Assembly: GCF_000411115.1 (NCBI RefSeq)
Contig: NZ_KE150259.1
Span: 6,684 to 70,683 of the forward strand
Reading direction: 5' to 3'
Length of the DNA: 64,000 nt
DNA from: Capnocytophaga granulosa ATCC 51502
GTDB lineage: Bacteria; Bacteroidota; Bacteroidia; Flavobacteriales; Flavobacteriaceae
Positions within the stretch are counted from its first letter, which is position 1, and every line of letters begins with the position of its first letter. Shown piece after piece: positions 40,101 to 49,273 of this stretch. The notes beneath the pieces are model-generated. The model saw only the letters and a program-made list of their open reading frames with translations. It was not told the DNA's origin and ran no database searches. The translations under genes were made by a program, and so were the position numbers.

Positions 40101-43100
40101 TCTTGTAAGGCTAAAACGGTAGATGTTAACAAGACGATAGGACAGCAAGAGGCAGAAGCCCTAACAAAGCAAGAGAAAATAGACTCAAAGATAGAGTATG
40201 AGGATTTCTATTATCACTATGCAGACACAGGTGATTCTTCTGTTGCTGTTGATCTTCAGAATAATCGTCCTATACTTTTTGCAGCAAATAAGAAACCAGA
40301 GATTACCATAGAGGCTATATCACAATTAACTGTAAAAGCTAATAAGCGTGTGATGGAAGCTACTTTCAAGCTTAAGAATATTAAGGAATACGATGCTCCT
40401 TTCGGCTGGATCTCTGTTCCTGATGTAGCAGGTATTGAGGTGCTCTCCTTAGAAGAGACTACCCCAGGTAATACGTATACTTATATTGCTAAAAATACTA
40501 TTACAGGAGAAAAAATGTTCTTTCTTAGTGATAAGGGGAATGATGGTAAGGTTCTTAAAAATACAGAGCGTCAGTTTAAACTCAAGTATAAGATTACCAA
40601 CTGTGCCGCTGCCCTACAGCTAAAAGTATATGCGGGTTGGAACTGTAATGAGAATCCTACCTCAGGTTATCGCAATACTTGTAGTGATAAGTTCATTACC
40701 TATAATATAACAGTAGCCCAGAGCAAAAAGGAAATCAGGGCGGATGCTACTAACCCAGGGGAGAGTAATCCTGACAAGAAAGGAAGTATCCCTATGTGTG
40801 TGGCTACTCCTTATAGCTATGAGATCAATAGTGCTGATGAGGGAGACCTCTATGATACTAAACTTATAGTGAACCAGGGAAATGGAATCACTTTCTCTGA
40901 TGTGGAAATAGAATATCCTCTCGGTAGTGGTACCAAATATTATGAAAATACGGGCGTTAAAAGAATCCTCCATACAACCCAGGGCAACAAACATATCTAT
41001 GACTTGAGTAATGTACTGCCAGGAGGTACCTTGCCTGGTTCTATCTCAGAGCCTGTAAATGGTAATAAACGCAAGTTCAAACTGACCTTTAAGGTAAAAC
41101 CTGACTGTGAATTCTCTGCAGGTTCGTCCTTTGATATAGATATAGAGGGTAATAACCTTTGTAGCACCTCTGCTGCAGGAGATAAGACCCGTGCTATTAT
41201 TGCGGGTATTGCTGGAGTGAATATCAATGACTATACTATTACATTGGATCCGCTGACCTATGTAAGTGGTAATGGAAGCCTATGTGGAGGTGGTGTTGTT
41301 TATAAAACGCGTGTAACGGTAAATAGTAGTAACTCAACTTTCCAAATGGGGCCTAATGCACGCCTAAGATTTACCATTCCAGAAGGCTATGAGTTAGCAC
41401 CTTCGTATGCACGCTACTATGCTAGGACCCCTTATGGGCCTGGGGCGCTTTGGTCAACTCCTGTGAGAAAACAGGCAGAAGAGAAAACTTTAGCTTCTGG
41501 TAGTGAGTTGGTTATGGAGATTCCTGCAGGAATGACCAATGGACAGTTCTTTGAGTTTGGTATACATATAATACAGAAATCAAATGCTTTGATAGATTGC
41601 ACCACTCCTAAGGAACTTAAGGTAATTGCTACTGATACCAAAACGGGAGTGATGTGTGGTGGAACAGCTTGTCCTCCTATGACGGTGAGTACTTCCAAAG
41701 AAGAAAAGGTAGCGATTAAGAACGAACGTCCAAAACTGTCTCTTAAAGATGTCTCTGCTACCTCCACTGCACAAGCAGGTAAGGAAAATCTCACTATCAA
41801 GTATAAGATAGAGAATGGTACGGGGACGGATGTTGCTGCTCTTGCTAATGCAACCGTAAAGGCCGCTCTCTATTATGATGCTAATCATAATAATATAGTG
41901 GATACAGGAGATATCGAGCTCTCTACCCATACCACTACCGCACTTAATTTGGCTAAAGGAGCTACTTCAGCTGAACAAAGTTTTACTTTTGTGGTGGATC
42001 AAGATAAGGTATGTCGCTTGCTCTTAGTGCTTAAAAATGAGGATAATGTATGTCTCTGTGGGGATGTAGTGGCACCACTTACAGCGCCAGAGAAGATTAC
42101 AGGCTTGGTGGACAACCTTACCGTTTGTGAAAGCGAAACCAAGAAAGTAGCCTATAGCGCTGCTGGAGCTTCCTATGACCAATACACTTGGACAGGTAAG
42201 ACCGCTAATGATAAGCTTGATTACCTATCTGCCGCAAATGTGAAGGAACCAAACTTCCATTACAATGGTACTAAGCTCACCGCCACAGCGACCTTTACCT
42301 ATATACTTACAGTAAAGCGTACCAATGGTTGTGAAGCGACTCAAGAGGTAAAGATAACCGTACAGCCTACGCCAAGTATTTCTACCCAGCCTGTAGCGCC
42401 TGCTGCTTATTGTCAGGGAGTAACCGCTACGGCACTTACTGTAACAGCCAATACCCATGGGGTAACAGGAACACTCTCCTATCAGTGGTATAGTAATACT
42501 AGCAATAGCACTACAGGAGGAACCCCAGTAGGCACCAATGCCAATAGCTATGTACCACTAACTACTACAGCAGTAACTTTGTACTATTATGTAAAGATAA
42601 CCAATAGTACTTGTGGAGAGGTACTCAGTGATGTTGTAAAAGTAGAGGTGAAACCTACACCTGACAAACCAACAATTGATCTTACCGCGGAAAGCTGTAC
42701 TGCTGCCACTGTGGCTAAGATCAGCAATTATGTGTCAAGTGGTGTAACTTATACCTTTACTAAGGCCGATGGTACACCTGTAACAGGGGTAACTATAGCT
42801 GCCGATGGCGTACTTTCAAATCTTGCTGCAGGTACTTACAAGGTAAAAGCAGAAAAAGATGGTTGTACCTCTGATTTTTCTGATAACTTTGAAATCAAAG
42901 CTCAGAAGGCAGTACCAGCCCAACCAACGGTAACCCTTACCGCTGAAAGTTGTACTGCATCTACCAAGGCTGTGATTAGTAACTATGTATCAGGACAAAC
43001 CTACTGGAATGGAGCCACACAACTTACTGTGGATGGCACCAGCCATGAGATTACAGGTCTTGCCGCGGGTACTTATACCATTACGGCTAAGAATAATGAC

Positions 43101-46100
43101 AATTGTGAGTCTGTAGCTTCCGATAGCTTTGAAATCAAAGCACAGAAGGCAGTACCAGCCCAACCAACGGTAACCCTTACTGCGGAAAGTTGTACTGCAC
43201 CTACCAAGGCTGTGATTAGTAACTATGTATCAGGACAAACCTACTGGAATGGAGCTACACAACTTACTGTGGATAACACCAGCCATGACATTACAGGTCT
43301 TGCTGTAGGTAATTATACCATTACAGCTAAGAATAATGACAATTGTGAGTCTGTAGCTTCCGATAGCTTTGTAATCAAAGCTCAGAAGGCAGCACCAGCC
43401 CAACCAACAGTAACCCTTACCGCTGAAAGCTGTGCAGCCCCTACCAAGGCTGTGATTAGTAACTATGTATCAGGACAAACCTACTGGAATGGAGCCATAC
43501 AACTTACTGTGGATAACACCAGCCATGAGATTACAGGTCTTGCAGTAGGTACTTATACCATTACGGCTAAGAATAATGACAATTGTGAGTCTGTAGCTTC
43601 TGATAGTTTTGAAATCAAAGCTCAGAAGGCAGTACCAGCCAAACCGACAATTAACCTTACTGCGGAAAGCTGTGCAGCCCCTACCAAGGCTGTGATTAGT
43701 AACTATGTACCAGGACAAACCTACTGGAATGGAGCCACACAACTTACTGTGGATAACACCAGCCATGAGATTACTGGTCTTGCCGCAGGTACTTATACCA
43801 TTACAGCTAAGAATAATGACAATTGTGAGTCTGTAGCTTCTGATAGTTTTGAAATCAAAGCTCAGAAGGCAGCACCTGACAAACCAACAATTGACCTTAC
43901 TGCGGAAAGCTGTACTGCTGCTACTGTGGCTAAGATCAGCAATTATGTGTCAAGTGGTGTAACTTATACCTTTACTAAGGCTGATGGTACACCTGTAACA
44001 GGGGTAACTATAGCTACCGATGGAGTACTTTCAAGTCTTGCAGCAGGTACTTACAAGGTGAAAGCAGAAAAAGATGGTTGTACCTCTGATATTTCTGATA
44101 GTTTTGAAATCAAAGCTCAGAAAGCAGCTACTATCATAGGGGCTAACCCACAAAGTGCTGTTTATGTGAAGGATACGTCTGCTACACCACTTACAGCAGC
44201 AGCAACAGGAGAGGGAACCCTTACCTATAAGTGGTATAGGAATACTACCAATAGCTATGTAGGAGGTACTGAAGTAGGAGGAAATAACACCTACACTCCA
44301 GCCACTGACACAGTAGGAAGTCTCTTCTACTGGGCAGAGATAACAGGCGAATGTGGTACTGAAAAGACCTCAATTGCTGAAATCAAGGTAGTAGAAACAG
44401 TACCAGTTATTGAGGCTGTAGATGATGTAGCCATTAGCCCAAGAGGTGGTCAGGTGGATGTACTCCACAATGATACGGTAGGAGGTAACCCTGCTACACT
44501 AACTAATGTAGCTATTGCCATTGTTACAGACGGAGGACTTACAGGTGTAACTGTAGATCCTACCACAGGTAAGCTCGTAGTGCCAAACACAGCAACGCCT
44601 GACACTTACGATGTAACCTATAAGATATGTCTGTTAAGCGATCCTAATACTTGTGATACAGCTGTAGCTAAAATCACAGTAACCTCTGATACCAACCATA
44701 CAATAGAGGCTAATGATGATCCTGAAACACAGGTAGCCAAAGGAGGAGAGGTAGATGTACTCCATAATGATAAGGTAGATGGTAACCCTGCTACCCCAAC
44801 CAATGTGGATATCACCATCCCAATCGATGGAGGTCTTACTGGTATAACTATAAATCCTGCCACAGGTAAGATTAAGATACCAACAGATGCTACTCCAGGA
44901 GCTTATGATATTACTTACCAAATCTGTGTAAGAGGAGCAACGGCTCCTTGTGATACCGCTAAGGTGAGAATCATAGTAACCGAAGATGTAGTACCAACAC
45001 CTACTATCAATGCCAACGATGACCCTGAAACACAGGTAGCCAAAGGAGGTGTGGTAGATGTCTTAACTAACGACCGTGTAAATGGAGATCCAGCCACTGC
45101 TGCCAATGTGGATATTACTATCGCCAATGACGGAGGCCTTACAGGTGTAACCGCAGATCCTGCCACTGGTAAGATTAAGGTGCCAGATAATGCTACACCA
45201 GCAACTTACGAAGTAGAATACAGAATCTGTGTCAAAGGAGCAACTTCTCCTTGTGATACCGCTAAGGCGAAGATAACTGTAACCCCTGATGCGACACCAA
45301 GCCGTCCTATCAAGGCTGTAGATGATGACTTTGGTAAGGTACCTAATACAGTGGATTACACCACTACCAATACGGTATTCTCAACAGGTGTAGACACCTT
45401 GGAAGGTGTGCCAGGCATCCTCTCTCCAGAGACTGATGTGATCCTTCATAAGGGAGCGGTAACACGTCAGGATGGTACAGCTGTTTCAGCAGGTACTATC
45501 ACTATGAATGATAACGGAAGCATTACCGTAAAACAAGGTACTCCAGTAGGTGTTTATACTTATACTTACTCTATCTGTGAGAAGACCGTACCTACCAACT
45601 GTAGTGAAGAAGCAAAAGCAACCTTTGAGGTAGTAGATAATACGATCTTAGCCAAAGATGATGAGTTTGAGGTTGGTACTTCAGGAGGACTTACCCCAAG
45701 TATCTTGATCAATGATATACTCAAAGGCAAAGTAGGTCTCACAACTGGTGATGTGGAAATACAAGATACAGAAGGTGAAGCCAGAGCAGATAGCCACCTT
45801 GTGAGAGAAGCAGATGGTCGTGTAACAGTTAAGCCAGGGATAGTAGCTCGTCCAGAACCTTACCTCTATTATTATACGATTAAGGAAAAGGCTAATCCAG
45901 CCAATACCTCTAATGCGGTGATAAAGATAAAAGTAGTTTCTTTCACGGCGGTAGATGATGAGGATGAAGTTATTAATGAAGGAACCAAAGAGAAAAAGAT
46001 CCCAAGTGTCTTAAGAAACGATGATATAGATGGTAAGCGTCCTGAACCAGGAAAGAATGTAATATTTACACCAAACAAGGTGAAGGATAAAGATGGTAAT

Positions 46101-46865
46101 GAGGTGCCAGGTATTGTGATTAACCAAGAGGATGGTTCCATTACTATAGAGCCTAATACCCCTGATGGAGTCTATACTTATAGCTATACAATCTGTAAGA
46201 TAGCAGCTCCTAATGAATGTAAGACGGCTAAGGGCGTACTTAAGCTTCTTCCAGCTCTTAAGACAGTGGATGACCTTGACTTTAAACCAGTGAATACCAC
46301 TAAAGGAGCTGTAAAAGTAGGTAATGTCTTAGCAAATGATGAATATGCAGGCAAGAATGCCCTTGATCATTTAGATAAGGTAACTGCTAAAATAGAGGAT
46401 AATAATGGAGGTATTTCAGGTGCTTATATAGATGAGCAAGGTAACTTGATAATTCCTCAAGGTACGCCAGTAGGTGTTTATGATTTAGAGTATAATCTCT
46501 GTATGAAGGAACACCCAGGAGTATGTAAGACAGCTAAGGTAAGAGTGGAAGTGATCAAAGACAAACCGCTCACTATCTACAATGGTGTATCAGCCGATGG
46601 AGATGGACACAATGACTATTTCAAGATAGACGGTATAGAGTACTATCCTAAGAATAACCTGAAGATATTCAACCGTTGGGGTGTACTAGTCTATGAAAAG
46701 GATGGTTATAGTAACGAAGCACCATTTGACGGTCATTCCAACGGACGTGCGACCATAAGTGCAGATAGCAAGCTCCCACAAGGAACTTACTACTATATCT
46801 TAGAGTATGAAGACTCCGATGATCAACCCCATACCGAAAAAGGATGGTTGTACCTTAAGTACTAA
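37149..46865 (+). CDS. Giant T9SS-secreted surface protein with type B sorting domain
   Basis: 3238 residues. The signal peptide ends near TGAVWGQ (about residue 30). Residues 30-1740 are a series of beta-rich, DUF11-like modules with many Cys pairs. Ig/PKD-like modules (ISTQPVAPAAYCQG...) start near 1740. A block of near-identical repeats covers about 1837-2327. Seven modules each opening with VDD or NDD (for example EANDDPETQVAKGGEVDVL) follow from about 2420. The last 98 residues (DGDGHNDYFKIDGIEYYP, FNRWGVLVYEKDGY, LPQGTYYYILEY) are the gliding-motility C-terminal (type B) sorting domain. It should be exported by T9SS and displayed on the surface as an adhesin or filament. An ATG at 37158 is an alternative start. 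Confidence 0.93.
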   Translation: MKEMRKRTTSFVRLLIFTLLTLSTGAVWGQVTINSVIAQSPVDFAGNSDFSVGELTVSFNMPTGKTSGELQVNLAAGIEYMSGTVTATGATVSLKTGSTDANKPVFTLTGASGSVTVKFKRKATKAVLTNPALAGGLQDEAVLTVQGLSPSPAVKNVVSYQLPRPTLVVQLPTTQTDELGARTETFDIRNLGLGKVRDVYFSIAYPADVVGNSVSYNGSTLTAVGTVPTGFPNAGKPIYKIANANLANNGVVTITEKYTVNKCTTGRQNTYYAYWGSGIANSNDIFETNSNTRNISVSTGTPIIKYNDSNAFTYFEWENGFCGNILGTYYVRYDNVAADAKGTAYNLEIRLFDADESQRFSLFEPVNIRLIAKNGTTIPLTATVGTGDIRRISLNNLSALSDASLGSTDLGLTDADNDGFRDDLKKGAYFQIAFDLKKKEGITCLQPGIGVRNFLSIQPRSQVLSNNVCGDLIPSDQHILDYSTLRVYFNGVNDASKLPAQLVQNVPSAAYIAPGMNWPSLGAGQRLKNGNVVNVERQFKYVITTPAGMKLQNVKLYRKANVFGLSTEAAVNQPDIEPNSTRTIITNNQPSDIPFGTPGYLTFDVLLQNCNGGTAPITYSVYMMLKNGDGTYCDIPLVCNQVTNVPAICSTPCAIQGPRMLSTKVERADNSYGWKDYTMAVRQTRANVSSIERMRALYLDDIEFISEGQQHTGKTATNLFYYVKVENTAELEPKKITLKVNGGSEQILIATANNPMRGTNAAGKKYFRWNLTSLLPAGTLVAGATFSTVATYQVKNANNSNGNDRTLDVQSGTESFFYTLDNPATDVAISTEGYHTAQKHCGASLTPVFYIAETRHLLATNRYTELSGCDAATLGSNLIYAARRFKPGGTYFSQEFRPARLIKKITIKMPSAYQIKNMQFTYTYKIGATNPATVDMSKLIMTDDGTWKTYTYENPPKGTPGYLPPGMITVENEYNEHIKAFIQPSCKAKTVDVNKTIGQQEAEALTKQEKIDSKIEYEDFYYHYADTGDSSVAVDLQNNRPILFAANKKPEITIEAISQLTVKANKRVMEATFKLKNIKEYDAPFGWISVPDVAGIEVLSLEETTPGNTYTYIAKNTITGEKMFFLSDKGNDGKVLKNTERQFKLKYKITNCAAALQLKVYAGWNCNENPTSGYRNTCSDKFITYNITVAQSKKEIRADATNPGESNPDKKGSIPMCVATPYSYEINSADEGDLYDTKLIVNQGNGITFSDVEIEYPLGSGTKYYENTGVKRILHTTQGNKHIYDLSNVLPGGTLPGSISEPVNGNKRKFKLTFKVKPDCEFSAGSSFDIDIEGNNLCSTSAAGDKTRAIIAGIAGVNINDYTITLDPLTYVSGNGSLCGGGVVYKTRVTVNSSNSTFQMGPNARLRFTIPEGYELAPSYARYYARTPYGPGALWSTPVRKQAEEKTLASGSELVMEIPAGMTNGQFFEFGIHIIQKSNALIDCTTPKELKVIATDTKTGVMCGGTACPPMTVSTSKEEKVAIKNERPKLSLKDVSATSTAQAGKENLTIKYKIENGTGTDVAALANATVKAALYYDANHNNIVDTGDIELSTHTTTALNLAKGATSAEQSFTFVVDQDKVCRLLLVLKNEDNVCLCGDVVAPLTAPEKITGLVDNLTVCESETKKVAYSAAGASYDQYTWTGKTANDKLDYLSAANVKEPNFHYNGTKLTATATFTYILTVKRTNGCEATQEVKITVQPTPSISTQPVAPAAYCQGVTATALTVTANTHGVTGTLSYQWYSNTSNSTTGGTPVGTNANSYVPLTTTAVTLYYYVKITNSTCGEVLSDVVKVEVKPTPDKPTIDLTAESCTAATVAKISNYVSSGVTYTFTKADGTPVTGVTIAADGVLSNLAAGTYKVKAEKDGCTSDFSDNFEIKAQKAVPAQPTVTLTAESCTASTKAVISNYVSGQTYWNGATQLTVDGTSHEITGLAAGTYTITAKNNDNCESVASDSFEIKAQKAVPAQPTVTLTAESCTAPTKAVISNYVSGQTYWNGATQLTVDNTSHDITGLAVGNYTITAKNNDNCESVASDSFVIKAQKAAPAQPTVTLTAESCAAPTKAVISNYVSGQTYWNGAIQLTVDNTSHEITGLAVGTYTITAKNNDNCESVASDSFEIKAQKAVPAKPTINLTAESCAAPTKAVISNYVPGQTYWNGATQLTVDNTSHEITGLAAGTYTITAKNNDNCESVASDSFEIKAQKAAPDKPTIDLTAESCTAATVAKISNYVSSGVTYTFTKADGTPVTGVTIATDGVLSSLAAGTYKVKAEKDGCTSDISDSFEIKAQKAATIIGANPQSAVYVKDTSATPLTAAATGEGTLTYKWYRNTTNSYVGGTEVGGNNTYTPATDTVGSLFYWAEITGECGTEKTSIAEIKVVETVPVIEAVDDVAISPRGGQVDVLHNDTVGGNPATLTNVAIAIVTDGGLTGVTVDPTTGKLVVPNTATPDTYDVTYKICLLSDPNTCDTAVAKITVTSDTNHTIEANDDPETQVAKGGEVDVLHNDKVDGNPATPTNVDITIPIDGGLTGITINPATGKIKIPTDATPGAYDITYQICVRGATAPCDTAKVRIIVTEDVVPTPTINANDDPETQVAKGGVVDVLTNDRVNGDPATAANVDITIANDGGLTGVTADPATGKIKVPDNATPATYEVEYRICVKGATSPCDTAKAKITVTPDATPSRPIKAVDDDFGKVPNTVDYTTTNTVFSTGVDTLEGVPGILSPETDVILHKGAVTRQDGTAVSAGTITMNDNGSITVKQGTPVGVYTYTYSICEKTVPTNCSEEAKATFEVVDNTILAKDDEFEVGTSGGLTPSILINDILKGKVGLTTGDVEIQDTEGEARADSHLVREADGRVTVKPGIVARPEPYLYYYTIKEKANPANTSNAVIKIKVVSFTAVDDEDEVINEGTKEKKIPSVLRNDDIDGKRPEPGKNVIFTPNKVKDKDGNEVPGIVINQEDGSITIEPNTPDGVYTYSYTICKIAAPNECKTAKGVLKLLPALKTVDDLDFKPVNTTKGAVKVGNVLANDEYAGKNALDHLDKVTAKIEDNNGGISGAYIDEQGNLIIPQGTPVGVYDLEYNLCMKEHPGVCKTAKVRVEVIKDKPLTIYNGVSADGDGHNDYFKIDGIEYYPKNNLKIFNRWGVLVYEKDGYSNEAPFDGHSNGRATISADSKLPQGTYYYILEYEDSDDQPHTEKGWLYLKY
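42660..44129 (+). repeat. Internal tandem repeats in the giant gene (A-B-B-B-B-A)
   Basis: Four B units of exactly 240 bp start at 42915, 43155, 43395 and 43635 and encode 80-residue modules (ESCTAPTKAVISNYVSGQTY). They are flanked by two longer A units at 42660 (255 bp) and 43875. B units differ at only a few percent of bases. Confidence 0.95.
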
Positions 46866-46950
46866 TTAGTCTGTTATAGAGATTAGTGGTTAGTTATTAG
46901 TAGTTAGTCATAAAAAGGGCTAACCACTAACAACTGACCACTAATCACTT
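46865..46950. repeat. Heptanucleotide array TTAGTGG with inverted arm
   Basis: TTAGTGGTTAG (46883-46893) pairs with CTAACCACTAA (46920-46930). It follows the stop of the giant gene and may end its transcript. From 46951 to about 47100 no feature was recognised; the stretch is AT rich. Confidence 0.85.
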
Positions 46951-47100
46951 TTTACTTTAATAGGCTAATTCTTAATCATTTTTCTTATTTAAAATAAAAG
47001 TGGAGTGCTTTAAAATATTGTCAAAGAAATATCTTAATTGTATGAATATTAATTAATTATTTTAACAGGAGAAAAGTTATAAACAAATTTCGTTTTTTGG

Positions 47101-47131
47101 TTGATAACTAAGAAAAAAAGCAATAATTTTG
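47101..47131 (+). promoter_or_regulatory. Promoter for ftsZ
   Basis: TTG (47101-47103), 20 bp, TAATTTTG (47124-47131). It leaves a leader of about 150 nt that includes the next array. Confidence 0.7.
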
Positions 47132-47154
47132 TCACGAAACCAAGAATGAGAAAT

Positions 47155-47265
47155 GTCGTTAATGAGTAATGATTAAAGCTATTGATAATTAATTGTTTAA
47201 GGCTAGCCACTAATCATTAACCACTAATCACTAATCATTAACCACTAACCACAAATCGACGAAAT
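47155..47265. repeat. Heptanucleotide array in the ftsZ leader
   Basis: TTAATGA-like units, then CACTAAT/CATTAAC/CACTAAC units in the opposite orientation. If the promoter above is correct the array is transcribed in the ftsZ 5' leader. Confidence 0.83.
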
Positions 47266-47286
47266 AATAAAAAACAGCAAAAAAAT

Positions 47287-49194
47287 ATGGCGATAGAATT
47301 TGACAATGCGACATTTGATCTTCCAAAAAGCACAGGAAATCTAATCAAGGTAATAGGTGTAGGAGGAGGTGGTGGAAACGCCGTAAACTACATGTACAAA
47401 CAGGATATACGCGGGGTGGATTACATCATTTGTAATACCGACCGTCAGGCCTTAGACAAAAGTCCGATCGTAAATAAAATCTACTTAGGTGTGGAACTTA
47501 CCGAGGGCTTAGGGGCTGGATCCAACCCTGAGGTAGGAGAACAATCCGCTATGGAAAGCATAGAGGAAATAAAGGCCATGCTGGGAGACAATACCAAGAT
47601 GGCGTTCATTACCGCAGGTATGGGTGGGGGTACTGGTACAGGTGCTGCTCCTATTATCGCTAAGATATGTAAGGACATGGGGATCCTTACCGTGGGAATC
47701 GTGACCAGTCCTTTCAAGTTCGAAGGGGAAATACGCCTTGCCCAAGCCCAAAAGGGAATTGAGAACTTGCGCAAGCAGTTGGATTCTTTGATTGTAATCA
47801 ATAATAATAAGTTACGTGATACTTATGGCAACCTAGGTATCAAGACAGGTTTTGCCAAAGCCGATGAAGTACTTACCATTGCTGCCAAAGGGATTGCTGA
47901 GGTGATTACCAAGGAGTTTGAAGTGAATATTGACCTTCGTGACGCTCATACTGTGCTCTCCAATAGCGGTACTGCTATCATGGGTACAGGTTATGGTACA
48001 GGAGAGACTCGCGCTCTAGATGCTGTCAAAGGAGCTTTGGAATCTCCGCTGCTTAATGATAATCGTATCACAGGAGCTAAGAATGTATTGCTTTTGATCC
48101 TCTACGGAAATGATGAAATCACCATGGATGAAGTAGGTGAAATCAACGAATACATACAGCGTGAGGCAGGACATGGAATAGAATTGGCTACAGGCTATAA
48201 GACCAATATCATCATGGGTATGGGTGAGGAACCCGCCCTTGAGGATAAGATCATGGTGACAGTGGTGGCTACTGGCTTCTCAACCGAGCAACAACATGAA
48301 ATTATTGATGCTGAACCTAAAAAAATAGTCCATTCCTTGGATGATAATACCCAATTTGTACAAGAATTGGATACAACATCTTCTTTTACCGACATTTCTT
48401 TTGAAAATTCGCTAAAGAAAAAGGAAAAAGTGGTTTATCAGTTCGATGATACCCCAGAGCAAGTACCTGTGACAGATGCAACTGCCAAAAGTAGCATGGG
48501 TATCACCCTACATACAGCCCCTGAAAAAAAAATAAAGCCCCTAAAGGTGGATGAGAGCCTATACCATATTCCTGTCCATTTTGATATAGTGGAACGTGTA
48601 GTGCCTATCCAGCAGGAGGATTTTGTGATATACCAAGAAAAAAAAACAACCGCCCCTAAGGTAACCGCTCCTGCTCCACAAAGACCGCAAGTAGCAGAGC
48701 GTAAAGTGGTCTATTTCGAGCAAGAAAAGCCCCAAGCAGCCCCTATGATGCAAGCGGCTTCCGCTCCCGCTCAGGAAAATGGCAAAATTGTACACACCCT
48801 TGAGAACTACCTCGAAGTAGAGGAAATGCTCACCCAAGCACGCTCTCCACAGCGAGATACAGAGGAGGAAGAGTTCAAGGCGGAACTGAGAATCAAAGAA
48901 CCTGCTAAGACGACCCAACCGAAGGAGACCAACCAAAATGCTTATCTTTCAGCACTTAAAGAAAATGCGGCTAACCGTAAAACGACCTTTAAGAATATGA
49001 GCTATCAGTTCTCTTCCCAGACCAATTATAAGATAGAGGACTTAGAGAATACCCCTGCTTATATGCGAAAGAATGTGGATATTTCTTCCACGACTATGAC
49101 ACCATCAGTTTCTCGTAGCTCTATTAGTTTGGATTCTAATAATATAGCTCAGATACGAGAGAATAATAGCTATCTGCACGACAATGTGGATTAG
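47287..49194 (+). CDS. ftsZ: Cell division protein FtsZ
   Basis: 635 residues. The tubulin-like GTPase domain (about 15-330) has VGGGGGNAVNYM and the signature GMGGGTGTGAAPIIAK at about 112-127. A long, Pro/Gln/Lys-rich linker (330-590) follows. The conserved binding peptide for partners is LENTPAYMRK near 590, and a 45-residue extension ending YLHDNVD comes after it. FtsZ builds the division ring. ftsA, ftsQ and mur genes are not adjacent here. Confidence 0.97.
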   Translation: MAIEFDNATFDLPKSTGNLIKVIGVGGGGGNAVNYMYKQDIRGVDYIICNTDRQALDKSPIVNKIYLGVELTEGLGAGSNPEVGEQSAMESIEEIKAMLGDNTKMAFITAGMGGGTGTGAAPIIAKICKDMGILTVGIVTSPFKFEGEIRLAQAQKGIENLRKQLDSLIVINNNKLRDTYGNLGIKTGFAKADEVLTIAAKGIAEVITKEFEVNIDLRDAHTVLSNSGTAIMGTGYGTGETRALDAVKGALESPLLNDNRITGAKNVLLLILYGNDEITMDEVGEINEYIQREAGHGIELATGYKTNIIMGMGEEPALEDKIMVTVVATGFSTEQQHEIIDAEPKKIVHSLDDNTQFVQELDTTSSFTDISFENSLKKKEKVVYQFDDTPEQVPVTDATAKSSMGITLHTAPEKKIKPLKVDESLYHIPVHFDIVERVVPIQQEDFVIYQEKKTTAPKVTAPAPQRPQVAERKVVYFEQEKPQAAPMMQAASAPAQENGKIVHTLENYLEVEEMLTQARSPQRDTEEEEFKAELRIKEPAKTTQPKETNQNAYLSALKENAANRKTTFKNMSYQFSSQTNYKIEDLENTPAYMRKNVDISSTTMTPSVSRSSISLDSNNIAQIRENNSYLHDNVD

Positions 49195-49273
49195 TCATTA
49201 GATTAAAATCAAATACCAAATAAAAAACAGTTAATGAAAATTAGCTGTTTTTTATTACAATAACCAGAATATA

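Noticed and set aside
43470..43766. Minus-strand open frame of 98 residues in the repeat block of the giant gene
   Set aside because: It merely mirrors the 240-bp repeats (its own ends repeat each other) and shows no independent features.
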